Part shown: in pieces, positions 45,563-53,216 of the stretch
Position numbering within the stretch: the stretch's first letter is position 1
How the letters are laid out: every line of letters begins with the position of its first letter
DNA from: UBA11606 sp965243715
Lineage (GTDB): Bacteria > Actinomycetota > Acidimicrobiia > Acidimicrobiales > Aldehydirespiratoraceae
DNA length: 64,000 bases
Direction of reading: 5' to 3'
NCBI GenBank assembly: GCA_965243715.1
Contig: CBDEVU010000009.1
Location: 1 to 64,000, forward strand
Program-made: the position numbers and the translations under genes
Notes under the pieces: model-generated
What the model saw: the letters and a program-made list of their open reading frames with translations, nothing else
Database searches by the model: none
Told to the model about the DNA's origin: nothing

Positions 45563-46278
45563 CCTCCGGCAACGGCGACGCAGCGTTCCTCGACCGGCTC
45601 GGAGCACATCTCGAGAGAGCCGCTACTGAAGGCGTACCCAGAAGTCGGCGTCCCCTAGCTGTGGTTGCGCTCGTCACTCTCGTGGCAATCGGCACGGCCG
45701 GCGTACTCCTGTTGTCACGGCAGAGCCCCGCCGAGGCGATGGTGGTCACTGTCGCCGGGCAGGACGTCCAGGTTGAGCTGCGCTCCCCGATTCTCGACCC
45801 CTTGCTCCCCGTTCGAGAGCTAGACGCCGTGGGTGTGACTGCACGCGTGGTAGAGGTGCCCGTGCCCGACGAGCTCATTGGGCGTATCACCGCCGTGTCG
45901 TCTCTCGCCGGAGATGCAGACGTCCGATTCGACGGGCCAATGGTCGTCTTCTTCAGCGTTGATGTGGGTGACGAACTTGTCATTGAGATTGGCCGTGAAG
46001 CCACCCGTGATGAGAGCTTTGTCGGAACCGACTCCGACTCGGTCTGCGCGCGATGGCGGAACAGGCCGACAGACGATGTCCTGGGCGACATCGAGGCCTC
46101 CATCGATACCGTCCGATGGCAGCTGTTCGACGGGACGGTCCTGAGCGAGATCGAGGTTCCACCCCCAGAGTCATTCGTTCAAGATGTGATCCCGATCGAT
46201 TCATCGACATCGATTGTGGTTCTTGCTCTCTCTCCAGATGCACTCCCCGAGTCTCCGTCGTGTAAGCCCGAGTCCTAG
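45559..46278 (+). CDS. Single-pass membrane protein, likely anti-sigma
   Basis: The 239-residue protein starts at GTG 45559. It has a cytoplasmic N-terminus of about 35 residues (GDAAFLDRLGAHLERAATEGV), one membrane helix (PLAVVALVTLVAIGTAGVLLLS) and a beta-rich outside domain. Membrane topology plus the overlap with the sigma gene suggest an anti-sigma. The zinc-type ZAS motif (HxxxCxxC) is missing, so the mechanism is unclear. It may sense the secreted proteins encoded upstream. Confidence 0.6.
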   Translation: MTSGNGDAAFLDRLGAHLERAATEGVPRSRRPLAVVALVTLVAIGTAGVLLLSRQSPAEAMVVTVAGQDVQVELRSPILDPLLPVRELDAVGVTARVVEVPVPDELIGRITAVSSLAGDADVRFDGPMVVFFSVDVGDELVIEIGREATRDESFVGTDSDSVCARWRNRPTDDVLGDIEASIDTVRWQLFDGTVLSEIEVPPPESFVQDVIPIDSSTSIVVLALSPDALPESPSCKPES

Positions 46279-46313
46279 AAGGTCGGGCGACGAGTGTGCC
46301 CCACAGCACAGCC

Positions 46314-46344
46314 GGAGGGGCCCGGCATCTTGCCGGGTCCCTCC
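46314..46344 (+). terminator. Hairpin terminator after sigma operon
   Basis: GGAGGGGCCCGGCA pairs with TGCCGGGTCCCTCC over a 3-base loop; one G-T wobble in 14 pairs. It lies 36 bp after the 46278 stop. No U-tract follows, so termination would depend on the stem. Confidence 0.6.
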
Positions 46345-46510
46345 GTGCGGCATCGGTCGTATCAGACACGGCCAGAAAGCACGGACTTCCGGACCAGGCT
46401 GTCCCCGAGCCCTGGGCCGGAGCCGTGCGCGGCTGACAGCGGACTGCCGCCGAGCCTTGGGCTGCGCCACCGGCTAGGCGGCACCCAACCTGGGGTGGTT
46501 AGGTGCCGCC

Positions 46511-46831
46511 TTACCCAGGTTCACTCGGACGTGGGGAATCTAGGTACCCGATGAGTGAGGCCACGATTTCGTAGCGTTCTCGGGGTTTGCCGGTTTCTTT
46601 GCCGGTTCACTGGGAGTGGGCGAGTCGGCCAGCGATCGAGATGAGTCGGCCTTTGGTGAGGTACTTGTGGTGTTGTTCGGCGGGGGTACCGAAGCACTTG
46701 ATGGGGATGAAGTCGGCGCCTTCGGTGCGGCCTCGATCGACCGCGATCCGGAAGGTGCAGATGGGGTTGGCGTTGGTGGGTTCGAGTCGGGGGTCGGTGG
46801 CGAGTCGGCCGACGAGTGAGATGTTGTTCAT
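46511..46831 (-). pseudogene. Short single-stranded DNA-binding protein, nonsense codon
   Basis: From ATG 46831: NNISLVGRLATDPRLEPTNANPICTFRIAVDRG, IPIKCFGTPAEQHHKYLTKGRLISIAGRLAHSQ. Then TGA at 46607-46609 interrupts. The same frame continues as TGKETGKPRERYEIVASLIGYLDSPRPSEPG to the stop at 46511. In SSBs a Trp normally follows this Q (xxxW-T/Y), so TGG changed to TGA. An intact product would be 106 residues. It is a second, simpler SSB beside the two-OB one at 20937. The broken form would lack the last beta strand. Confidence 0.72.
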
Positions 46832-47457
46832 GGTGTGTGCCTTTCTGGTTGGAGACCCCTTGGTCGGGGTGTTCGGGGTGGCACAACCACCGGGAGGCAA
46901 GCGTCGACGCAGCCCGTAGGGCCGTGACCTTCTTTGTCGGGGCCTAGCGATGCCGAACGTCAGTGAGGGAACCCGTCAGGGCTGAGTGGTTTCGGCAAAG
47001 GGGGTTGCGTCGCCGCGGTCCCGGTGGAGCATGACGCCTTGACAAACCCCGGCCCGAGGAGGTTCGAGCCAGCACATTCACTGACGGCGGTCACGGTCGG
47101 CTGGGGCGCGTTCGGGGCCTGGCGATCCCGGCGGGGACTCCGTGCTGCTAGCTGGCGTCGTGTCGTCTGGCTCTACCGACGGTGCGGTGTTCCGCTTCGG
47201 GTGCTTCGGCTCGACTGAAGGCGCCGCTGGTTTCACCTCGGTCGATGTCGGTCACCGGCTGTCTGCTCTCGGTGTGTGGAGTGCGGCCGGCGACCTCGAG
47301 GCTGTGAACCTCGTGGTGGCGGTCGGTGTCTGGTCGTTCCCCGGCCGGTCGAGCTGGCCGGGGTGGTGAGGCTCAGGTGAGGATGTGCCAGTGTTCGGGC
47401 CAGAGGCAGGCGGGGTGGGTGCCGACTGCGATGGCGGCGCGGTCTGCTTGGTTGGCG
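46832..47457. other. Intergenic, no intact gene
   Basis: No convincing gene lies between the ssb pseudogene and the isomerase fragment. The minus strand near 47374-47458 (NQADRAAIAVGTHPACLWPEHWHILT) may be the end of a truncated gene at the junction. Confidence 0.4.
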
Positions 47458-47777
47458 GGGATGCCATCCGTCGGCTCGGCGATCGAATCGACATCGTGCA
47501 CCTCAAGGACGAGGTCGGATTCCCGACGCTACGCCAGAAGAACCACATCTGGTTCGGCGGCGGCATCGTCGACTTCGCCGAGGTCCGACAAGCGCTGGAC
47601 GACGTTGGTTTCGAGGGAGTTGCGAGTGTCGAGTGGGAGGGTTGGGTAGCTGGCGGGTCACTTGGCGTCGGTGAGCCCTCTGGTGTCGGTCTTGCGGATT
47701 TCGACCGCGTCTGTGTCGAGGCCGCGGCATGGGTCGGGCGGTACGGATTCAGCTCTTCAAACGAAGGTAGACGATGA
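47458..47777 (+). pseudogene. Sugar-phosphate isomerase/epimerase-like TIM barrel, C-terminal fragment
   Basis: GDAIRRLGDRIDIVHLKDEVGFPTLRQKNHIWFGGGIVDFAEVRQALDDVGFEGVASVEWEGW reads as the last two beta-alpha units of an AP-endonuclease-2/xylose-isomerase-like barrel. The motif IVHLKD and the terminal VEWEGW are typical of sugar isomerases. Everything before about 47458 is unrelated, so a 5' truncation occurred at a recombination junction. It cannot be functional alone. Confidence 0.6.
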
Positions 47778-48485
47778 ACCGCAGGATACCGGACGTAGCC
47801 GTTTGACCCCGTCTCCCTCAGCGCACCGCAGTGTCCGGCCACGCAGCCCTTCGTTCGCGCGGAGGCTGTGGCGCCAAGAATTGCTGCCTGCGCGAGCGTC
47901 TCCGGCTCACCTTCGGGGAGCGCTGCGCTACGAATCAGCGTCAGACCGCAAACTCGCCGCCCGGTGGTGCAACGAGTGCCTAGTCAATCCGGTGCGAGTC
48001 GAATTCAACCCAAGACAGGCTTCGACCGAAGGCACTACTTAGGCCGACCTTCCATGAGTTGTATCCAGTTGCGCGGTCGATCTCGGCCCGCGCAGCGTCA
48101 ACTGATCAGTGGCGCAGCAGCACGAACGACGCGTCATCTAGGTCGCGCTGTGTTCCGCACCACCGAAGGCGTGGGCGACTTCCGTACCGCATGCCTCGGC
48201 GCTGGAGGTCGCCACCCGACCCGCACTACAACTCGCAGGTGGACATTCAGGGCAACAGGGATCGATCTGAACCTCATCACATCGAGACGCGGCGCAGCCA
48301 CCGCTTGATTGGGTCTACCGCGGGAGCGGAGACAGCTGATCTGCCTTGCCCAGAGGCTCGGGACAGGCGTATCCCATCCCGCATCCCATCTACTCGACGG
48401 ACTCGGCGGGACTGGCCGGACTCGGCCGCACGAAATCGCCCGTGTTCATGCGGGCTGGACGGTTGTCGGAGTCCTGCCAAGGTTG
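47778..48485. other. Intergenic, no gene seen
   Basis: About 700 bp without a convincing coding frame on either strand. Long antisense frames are shadows and lack protein features. Confidence 0.45.
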
Positions 48486-48513
48486 AGCGTGGCGTCGCTG
48501 GAGCGACTTGCTC

Positions 48514-48541
48514 GCGGGTTCGAACCCGGTCGGGGGCTCCA
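48514..48541 (+). other. tRNA 3'-end-like remnant
   Basis: GCGGG-TTCGAAC-CCGGT (T-arm with one mismatch) is followed by CGGGGGC-T-CCA, an acceptor 3' strand with discriminator and CCA. No anticodon arm or 5' acceptor precedes it. It therefore looks like the 3' scar left by another integration at a different tRNA (a Thr/Gly-like acceptor). tmRNA is less likely. Confidence 0.5.
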
Positions 48542-48544
48542 CAA

Positions 48545-48585
48545 AAACCCCAGGTCAGAGGCCCCGCCGCCAACACCTGGGGTTT
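48545..48585 (+). terminator. Terminator hairpin after tRNA-like remnant
   Basis: AAACCCCAGGT and ACCTGGGGTTT form a perfect 11-bp stem with a 19-base loop, ending in TTT. It stands directly after the tRNA-like 3' end, as terminators do behind real tRNA genes. It also lies where the broken integrase frame loses its coding character. Confidence 0.7.
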
Positions 48586-48595
48586 CGTCGTTTTC

Positions 48596-49485
48596 GCGGC
48601 GTCTGTCCCACTCCGGCCGTTCGGTTCGCCGGGCGTTTCGGCTTCGAATAGGAATGCGGACGGGTCAATGCGTGCGTGGGTTGTCAGATGGCTCTCGAGT
48701 TCCTTGGCGAGGTGTTGTGAGATGGCGACGGTGCGAGCGCCAGCATCCGTTTTTGGTGGTTGGAGAATGAAACCGGCCGAGTCGGTGTGGACGAGCGACT
48801 GCTCGACAGTGACCGTCGGTGGCGTGGCTGAAAGATCGAGGTGCCGTCGAGTTAGGCCGAGGCATTCACCTCGGCGCAGTCCTGCGAAGGCGGCGAGGAG
48901 CACCATCGCACGAAACCTTGGATCGATGGCGTCGGCTAGGGCGAAGACGTCCTCAACGGAGGGGATTGTTCGTGGCTTGGACCGCTCGACTGATGCTCCT
49001 TTGATTTGGCACGGGTTTCTTGCGATCAACCGATCGTCCACCGCGCCCTGCAGAATCTGTCGCAGGAGCCGGTACGCCTTTGCTGCGGTGGTGGTGCTTC
49101 CTATGCGTCCGGTGCGAAGGTCAGCGTTCCAGTCGCGGATCGTTCCGGCAGTGATGGCTGTCAGGGGCGCTTCGCCGAGCGGCGGGAGGATGTGATGCTC
49201 GAGGAGATAGCCGTAGAGTTCGCGCGTTTTTGGCCGTAGGGCTGTTTTCGTGGCCATGAAGGAGTCGGAGTACTCGCGGAGAGTTTTCTTTTGTCCGGCC
49301 CGATCGAGTACGTCACCGCGTTGCAAGGCCAACTCGACTGAGGACAGCCAACGGTTCGCGTCAGCCTTGCTGGCGAACGTTGACTCTCCGGGGACTCGCT
49401 TCCGTGTGATGGGATCGAGATAACTCGCTTGCCATCACCCGGAGGTCAACTTTCGGATACCACCAAACGTCCGCCGGTTCGCCAA
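48596..49485 (-). pseudogene. Tyrosine integrase of the element, nonsense codon and lost catalytic C-terminus
   Basis: From TTG 49485 the frame gives ANRRTFGGIRKLTSG, then TGA at 49435-49437, then WQASYLDPITRKRVPG and the AP2/SAM-like N-terminal domain (TFASKADANRWLSSVEL). The core-binding and first catalytic parts follow (TLREYSDSFMATKTALRPKTRELYGYLLEHHILPPLGE, AFAGLRRGECLGL with the catalytic Arg, and PKTDAGARTV). The usual R at the TGA position suggests CGA to TGA. After FLFEAETPG (about 48650) coding ends; HxxR and the nucleophile Tyr are absent, and a tRNA-like scar with terminator lies beyond. The gene's 5' end is 24 bp from the right arm sites and 106 bp from attR. Confidence 0.82.
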
Positions 49486-49508
49486 GACCCTGCTCCCTGT
49501 TGTGAGCT

Positions 49509-49530
49509 GCTAGTTGCACGTTAGTTGCAC
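49509..49530 (+). repeat. Right arm-type integrase site (two GTTGCAC repeats)
   Basis: TAGTTGCACG followed by TTAGTTGCAC, two copies at 10-bp period, 60 bp inside attR. It is nearly the same as 8371-8392 (19 of 22 bases) and in the same orientation. It lies directly upstream of the integrase, where an integrase can also repress its own promoter. Confidence 0.65.
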
Positions 49531-49590
49531 AGAGATGAAGGTACAGGAGTGGTGTTTGGCGCGTTCAGGCTCTTGACCAGGTCTTTCTTT

Positions 49591-49636
49591 GTCGGGACGG
49601 GGAGATTTGAACTCCCGACCCCCTGCTCCCAAAGCA
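49591..49636 (-). repeat. attR: 46-bp repeat inside tRNA-Pro
   Basis: Identical to 8223-8268. It covers the 3' part of tRNA-Pro from the anticodon loop to one base beyond the discriminator. The element therefore restored the tRNA gene on integration. Confidence 0.97.
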
Positions 49637-49665
49637 GGTGCGCTACCGAGCTGCGCCACGTCCCG
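49592..49665 (-). tRNA. tRNA-Pro (anticodon TGG), integration target
   Basis: On the minus strand CGGGACG pairs with CGTCCCG. The anticodon stem CCTGC/GCAGG holds loop TTTGGGA, giving anticodon TGG. The T-arm GGGAG/CTCCC holds loop TTCAAAT. The discriminator is A and CCA is not encoded. It is a complete gene; its last 45 bases come from the element side of the recombination. Confidence 0.97.
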
Positions 49666-49705
49666 TGTCACCATCATGAGGCTACCGTGGCCGCTCCCCG
49701 AGGCC

Positions 49706-50872
49706 TCAGCGGGCGCGAGGAAGTCCGAGGAAACCTTCGGCCACGAGGTTTCGGCTGATCTCGCTCGTGCCAGCATAAATGGTGGTTACCGGGGAGTGGC
49801 GCACGTTCTCTTCGATCCGTCCCCCGAGGTGAGCGGCGGGGTCGGCATGGGTTCGTAAACCGTCGGCTCCCATCAGATCCTGGAACTCACGACAGTGACG
49901 CTTGTAGCTCTCTGACGCGAACAGCTTGGTCATCGAGCCCTCGACGCCGAACATCTCCCCTCCGGCGGCTAGCGATGCAGTGTGATACGCCAAGCCGCGA
50001 CAGACCTCGACGTCGATCATCGCCCGGATGAGCTTCTCGCGAACCCCAACATCGTCGATGGGGCGAGAAGCGTCGGCTCGCTCGCTCGTTGTGGCCCAGT
50101 CAAGCGCCGCGTCGATCACCGGCGGCGATGGGAACTGCCCGCCCGCGATGCCGCGTTCGTACTTGAGGGCGGTCTTCATCACGGCCCATCCGCCGTTGAT
50201 GTCGCCCACCCGGAACGTGTCAGGGAGTCGGACATTGTCGTAGAAGGTGGCGTTGGAGCGTTCCCTCGCCATGGTCGGCACACCTTGGATCTCGATACCG
50301 GGCGTGTCGAGTGGGACTAAAAAGAAGGTCAAGCCCTGGTGTTTGGGGACATTGGGATCGGTTCTGGTCAACAAGATCACGTAGTCGGCGATGTGGGCCA
50401 AAGTGGTCCACATCTTGGAACCGTTGATGACCCATTCGTTGCCGTCTTTGACCGCGCGAGTCCGAGCCGCGGCGACGTCGCTACCTGATTCGGGTTCGCT
50501 ATAGCCAAAGCAACACAGCATTGAGCCGTCGAGAATCTTCGGTACGACGGTTTGCTGAAGGTGGTCGTTGCCGTGCTCGATCAAGATGGCAGCCACGATC
50601 GTGGCGACGCTCATCGCGTCGATAGGCGCCCGGGCGAGTTGCATCTCTTCGTTGAGAACAACGGATTCGAGAGCGCTGCGACCCCCGCCACCGAGTTCGG
50701 CTGGCACCGGCCCCGAGAGCCAGCCCAACTTGGCCATCGCAGCGTGAAGTTCGGGGGAGTGGATGGTGCCGTCGTGGGTGCGTTCGATCATCTCCTCGGT
50801 GAGCGTGGCGGCGAGAAAAGCTCGAACTTCTTGACGGAACGCTTCGACCGATGCGGGGAACGAGAAGTCCAT
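49706..50872 (-). CDS. Acyl-CoA dehydrogenase
   Basis: The 388-residue FAD enzyme starts at ATG 50872, overlapping the stop of the next dehydrogenase gene (ATGA). FSFPASVEAFRQEVRAFLAA opens the N-terminal helical domain. CFGYSEPESGSDVAAARTRAV is the FAD/substrate strand motif, and GSKMWTTLAHIADYVILLTRTD the middle beta domain. The C-terminus TTIYAGTSEISRNLVAEGFLGLPR is the family end motif. It introduces a 2,3-double bond into acyl-CoA. Together with the two neighbours it is in one operon; such paired dehydrogenases often act as heteromers on steroid or branched side chains (inference). Confidence 0.9.
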   Translation of the reverse strand: MDFSFPASVEAFRQEVRAFLAATLTEEMIERTHDGTIHSPELHAAMAKLGWLSGPVPAELGGGGRSALESVVLNEEMQLARAPIDAMSVATIVAAILIEHGNDHLQQTVVPKILDGSMLCCFGYSEPESGSDVAAARTRAVKDGNEWVINGSKMWTTLAHIADYVILLTRTDPNVPKHQGLTFFLVPLDTPGIEIQGVPTMARERSNATFYDNVRLPDTFRVGDINGGWAVMKTALKYERGIAGGQFPSPPVIDAALDWATTSERADASRPIDDVGVREKLIRAMIDVEVCRGLAYHTASLAAGGEMFGVEGSMTKLFASESYKRHCREFQDLMGADGLRTHADPAAHLGGRIEENVRHSPVTTIYAGTSEISRNLVAEGFLGLPRAR

Positions 50873-51879
50873 CAGGCGGCGCGCCGCGGTCCGAACTCTG
50901 CGTCGGCGAGACGGGCGTACTCCAAGCCGGGCTCGCCCAATTGCAGGAGCCAAGCCACCGCGTGGCGATAGTAGAGTTGAATGTCGTACTCCTCAGCGAA
51001 GCCGTAACCGCCGTGGTATTGCAGGGCCCGATCGGTGGCGAAGCGACCGGATTCGGCGGCGAACAGCAAAGCCATTCCCGCCAGCCGCGAAGCGTCTGGT
51101 TGATCGGTGTCGAGCGCCCACACGGCGCGATGGGCGAGTAGGTGAGCACCTTCTGTGCGTGTCGCGGCGTCCGCGTAACCGTGCTGAATCGCCTGAAAGG
51201 TTCCGATCGGCACGCCGAATTGGATCCGTTCCTTGGCGTAGGCGACCCCAATTTCGATGGCCCGCCGGGCGAGACCGACGTAAGCAACAGCCATCAGGGC
51301 ACGCCATTCATCGACCGCTCGTTGCCAGTCGGTTGCCGTAATAGCCAGCGCCTGACCGTTACTTAGGTGGCGATCAGCTAGAGGCAAGTCCGCGGTGTTT
51401 GAGACGGAGAGGCCGGGGCCGGGAGCGCGAAACAGCGTGCCGTTCTCACCGTCGAACGCCACGATCACGTCAGCGACCGCTCCCGCCGGAAGCATCGCCG
51501 CGACCCCTGACCGCGGCGCCCGCAGCGCCAGCGTGGCTATGGTGGCGCCGGAGACAACGTCGGCGAGCACGTCGGTTGGCGCGGTGCCGCGACACAAGAG
51601 TCGTGCCGCGGTTGCGTGTTCGACGAGGGGGACCGGAGCTAGCGCCGCGCCCCAAGCTTCGATGACAACGGCGAGGTCACGCAAAGAGCCATCCCCGCCC
51701 CCCGCCCTAGCGGGAAGGGCCATCCCCGGTCCTCCTATTTCGCGCAGCTTCGTCCACAGGCCTGCATCGTGGCCTAGTGGCGCGGCCGCCCGAACGGTTT
51801 CGATCGGACTCTCGTTGGCGAAGAAGCCCACGAAGAGGTCCCTAATCGCCCCTTCGTCGTCGGTTAACCGGGTTCGCAT
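50872..51879 (-). CDS. Acyl-CoA dehydrogenase-like protein (short, heteromeric partner type)
   Basis: The 335-residue protein follows the family in order but lacks a strong FAD motif in the middle. DDEGAIRDLFVGFFANESP opens the N-terminal helices, and the C-terminus GVAYAKERIQFGVPIGTFQAIQHGYADAATRTEGAHLLAHRAVWAL, ALQYHGGYGFAEEYDIQLYYRHA is well conserved. Short dehydrogenase halves of this form often pair with a full-length neighbour to make an alpha2beta2 enzyme. Its stop overlaps the downstream start (ATGA), which supports such a pair. Confidence 0.85.
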   Translation of the reverse strand: MRTRLTDDEGAIRDLFVGFFANESPIETVRAAAPLGHDAGLWTKLREIGGPGMALPARAGGGDGSLRDLAVVIEAWGAALAPVPLVEHATAARLLCRGTAPTDVLADVVSGATIATLALRAPRSGVAAMLPAGAVADVIVAFDGENGTLFRAPGPGLSVSNTADLPLADRHLSNGQALAITATDWQRAVDEWRALMAVAYVGLARRAIEIGVAYAKERIQFGVPIGTFQAIQHGYADAATRTEGAHLLAHRAVWALDTDQPDASRLAGMALLFAAESGRFATDRALQYHGGYGFAEEYDIQLYYRHAVAWLLQLGEPGLEYARLADAEFGPRRAA

Positions 51880-53111
51880 ACTGATGATCCTTGCCGCCAG
51901 GGCTGGTCCTTGGCGAACCCCGGCTCGCGGGGCAGGCCGAGCGCTCGTTCCCCCAGGTTATTACGCAGCACCTCGTTGGTTCCTCCACCGATCGAGATCA
52001 CGAAACGGCCCAGCAACTCGATTTGTGACCAGTAAGTCTCGGGTCGGTCGCCGATGAGTCCGTGGGCGCCGGTGATCTTCATGGCGAGATTACCGGAGCA
52101 GACCTTGTTGACGGCCGCCATCAACTTGATCAGTCCGGGGTCCATTGGTGGCACCTCACCGCCGCGGATTGCCTGCTGGATCTGTTCGGCCATCCAACCA
52201 GCAACACGCTCTCGAATGGCGAAGCGCATCAGTTCTTGACGGACCGAGGCGTCGCCAATTCGGTCGTACCGGCGAGCTAGGGCGTAAAGGTTGTCGCTCG
52301 TTGGTGCCTTCGTTCTGCCGATGAACGCCGACTCGTTGGCCAGCACGGTGCGCGCTGGGCCCCAGCCTCCGTTGATTTCGCCCACCACGTTGGCGACTGG
52401 GACGCGCACATCGGACAAAAAGACCTCATTAAAGTGTGCGGCGCGATTTATCTGCACCAAAGGTCGAACCTCTATGCCCGGGGTGGCCATGTCTAGCAGG
52501 AGGAAGGTGATGCCCCGATGCTTGGGCTGGTCGGGATCAGTACGCACTAACAAGAACGCCCAATCGCAATGCTGGGCGGAACTGTTCCACACCTTTTGGC
52601 CGCTGATGATGAAATCGTCACCCTCGCGCACCGCCCGACTGGCGAGGCTGGCGAGGTCCGAGCCCGCGTCGGGTTCGCTGAACAGTTGGCAAAACGTGAG
52701 TTCAGCGGCGAGTAGTTTCGGGAGGTAATCGTGTTTTTGTTGTTCCGACCCGTGGCGTAGCAGCGCCGGACCTAGCATCGCGGTGGTCGCGCCAGGGAAT
52801 CCGCTGGTCTCCTCGTAGTCACGAGAAACCTCCCGCTCAATACGGGTCATCCACGCCTCGCCACCCCCTCCGCCATATTCGGCTGGCCACGCAATTCCGG
52901 TATAACCCGCGCTATGAAGGCGGCGTTGCCACTCTCGGCACTTATCGAAATGGGTCTGGGAATCGGTGATGTTGGTGTGGACGTTGACCGCCCACGGATC
53001 ATTGTCTCGGCGACGCGTAGCGTTGTTGTCGTACCACTCACGCACGCTGGCCCGGTACGTTGCGTGGGACTCGGGTTCGGGTTCGAACTTGCGGGAGCCA
53101 GCCTCGGTCAT
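51864..53111 (-). CDS. Acyl-CoA dehydrogenase
   Basis: The 415-residue FAD enzyme has SAGYTGIAWPAEYGGGGGE in the N-terminal domain, FCQLFSEPDAGSDLASLASRAV as the FAD motif, SGQKVWNSSAQHCDWAFLLVRTD in the beta domain, and VISIGGGTNEVLRNNLGERALGLPREP at the C-terminus. It is first gene of the dehydrogenase operon and overlaps the next by 16 bases. It is divergent from the thiolase gene with 105 bp between, so a shared promoter region controls both sides of a beta-oxidation unit. Confidence 0.9.
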   Translation of the reverse strand: MTEAGSRKFEPEPESHATYRASVREWYDNNATRRRDNDPWAVNVHTNITDSQTHFDKCREWQRRLHSAGYTGIAWPAEYGGGGGEAWMTRIEREVSRDYEETSGFPGATTAMLGPALLRHGSEQQKHDYLPKLLAAELTFCQLFSEPDAGSDLASLASRAVREGDDFIISGQKVWNSSAQHCDWAFLLVRTDPDQPKHRGITFLLLDMATPGIEVRPLVQINRAAHFNEVFLSDVRVPVANVVGEINGGWGPARTVLANESAFIGRTKAPTSDNLYALARRYDRIGDASVRQELMRFAIRERVAGWMAEQIQQAIRGGEVPPMDPGLIKLMAAVNKVCSGNLAMKITGAHGLIGDRPETYWSQIELLGRFVISIGGGTNEVLRNNLGERALGLPREPGFAKDQPWRQGSSVCEPG

Positions 53112-53216
53112 AGCCTGATAGTAGCGCCCACCGCCCGACCGTCTCGGTTCGAACCATCGACCCGGCTAGGTCGACATCAGTACCTATCGGGCAACATATC
53201 GGCCAAGATAGAGGCT

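Larger units (their letters stand above)
8223..49636. mobile_element. Integrative conjugative element (or remnant) in tRNA-Pro
   Basis: A perfect 46-bp direct repeat bounds 41.4 kb. The right copy is the 3' part of an intact tRNA-Pro. The interior has a MobF relaxase-helicase, a TraG/VirD4-type coupling protein, VirB4-like, SCO6880-type, TrbL/VirB6-like and VirB2-like proteins, SSBs, and a tyrosine integrase whose 5' end lies 106 bp from the right att. That set defines an ICE. The integrase is broken (nonsense plus lost catalytic C-terminus), several transfer genes are frameshifted, and at least three internal junctions join truncated genes, so present mobility is doubtful. Cargo includes the TcmP/DUF5131 pair, HEPN-like and OLD remnants, an AlkZ-like protein and a secreted protease module. 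Confidence 0.9.

Noticed and set aside
48486..48545. A tmRNA gene
   Set aside because: Only a T-arm and acceptor 3' end are present; no tag reading frame ending in ALAA or matching 5' half was found.
8223..49636. Prophage
   Set aside because: No capsid, terminase, portal or tail genes; the set is conjugative (relaxase, coupling protein, T4SS).
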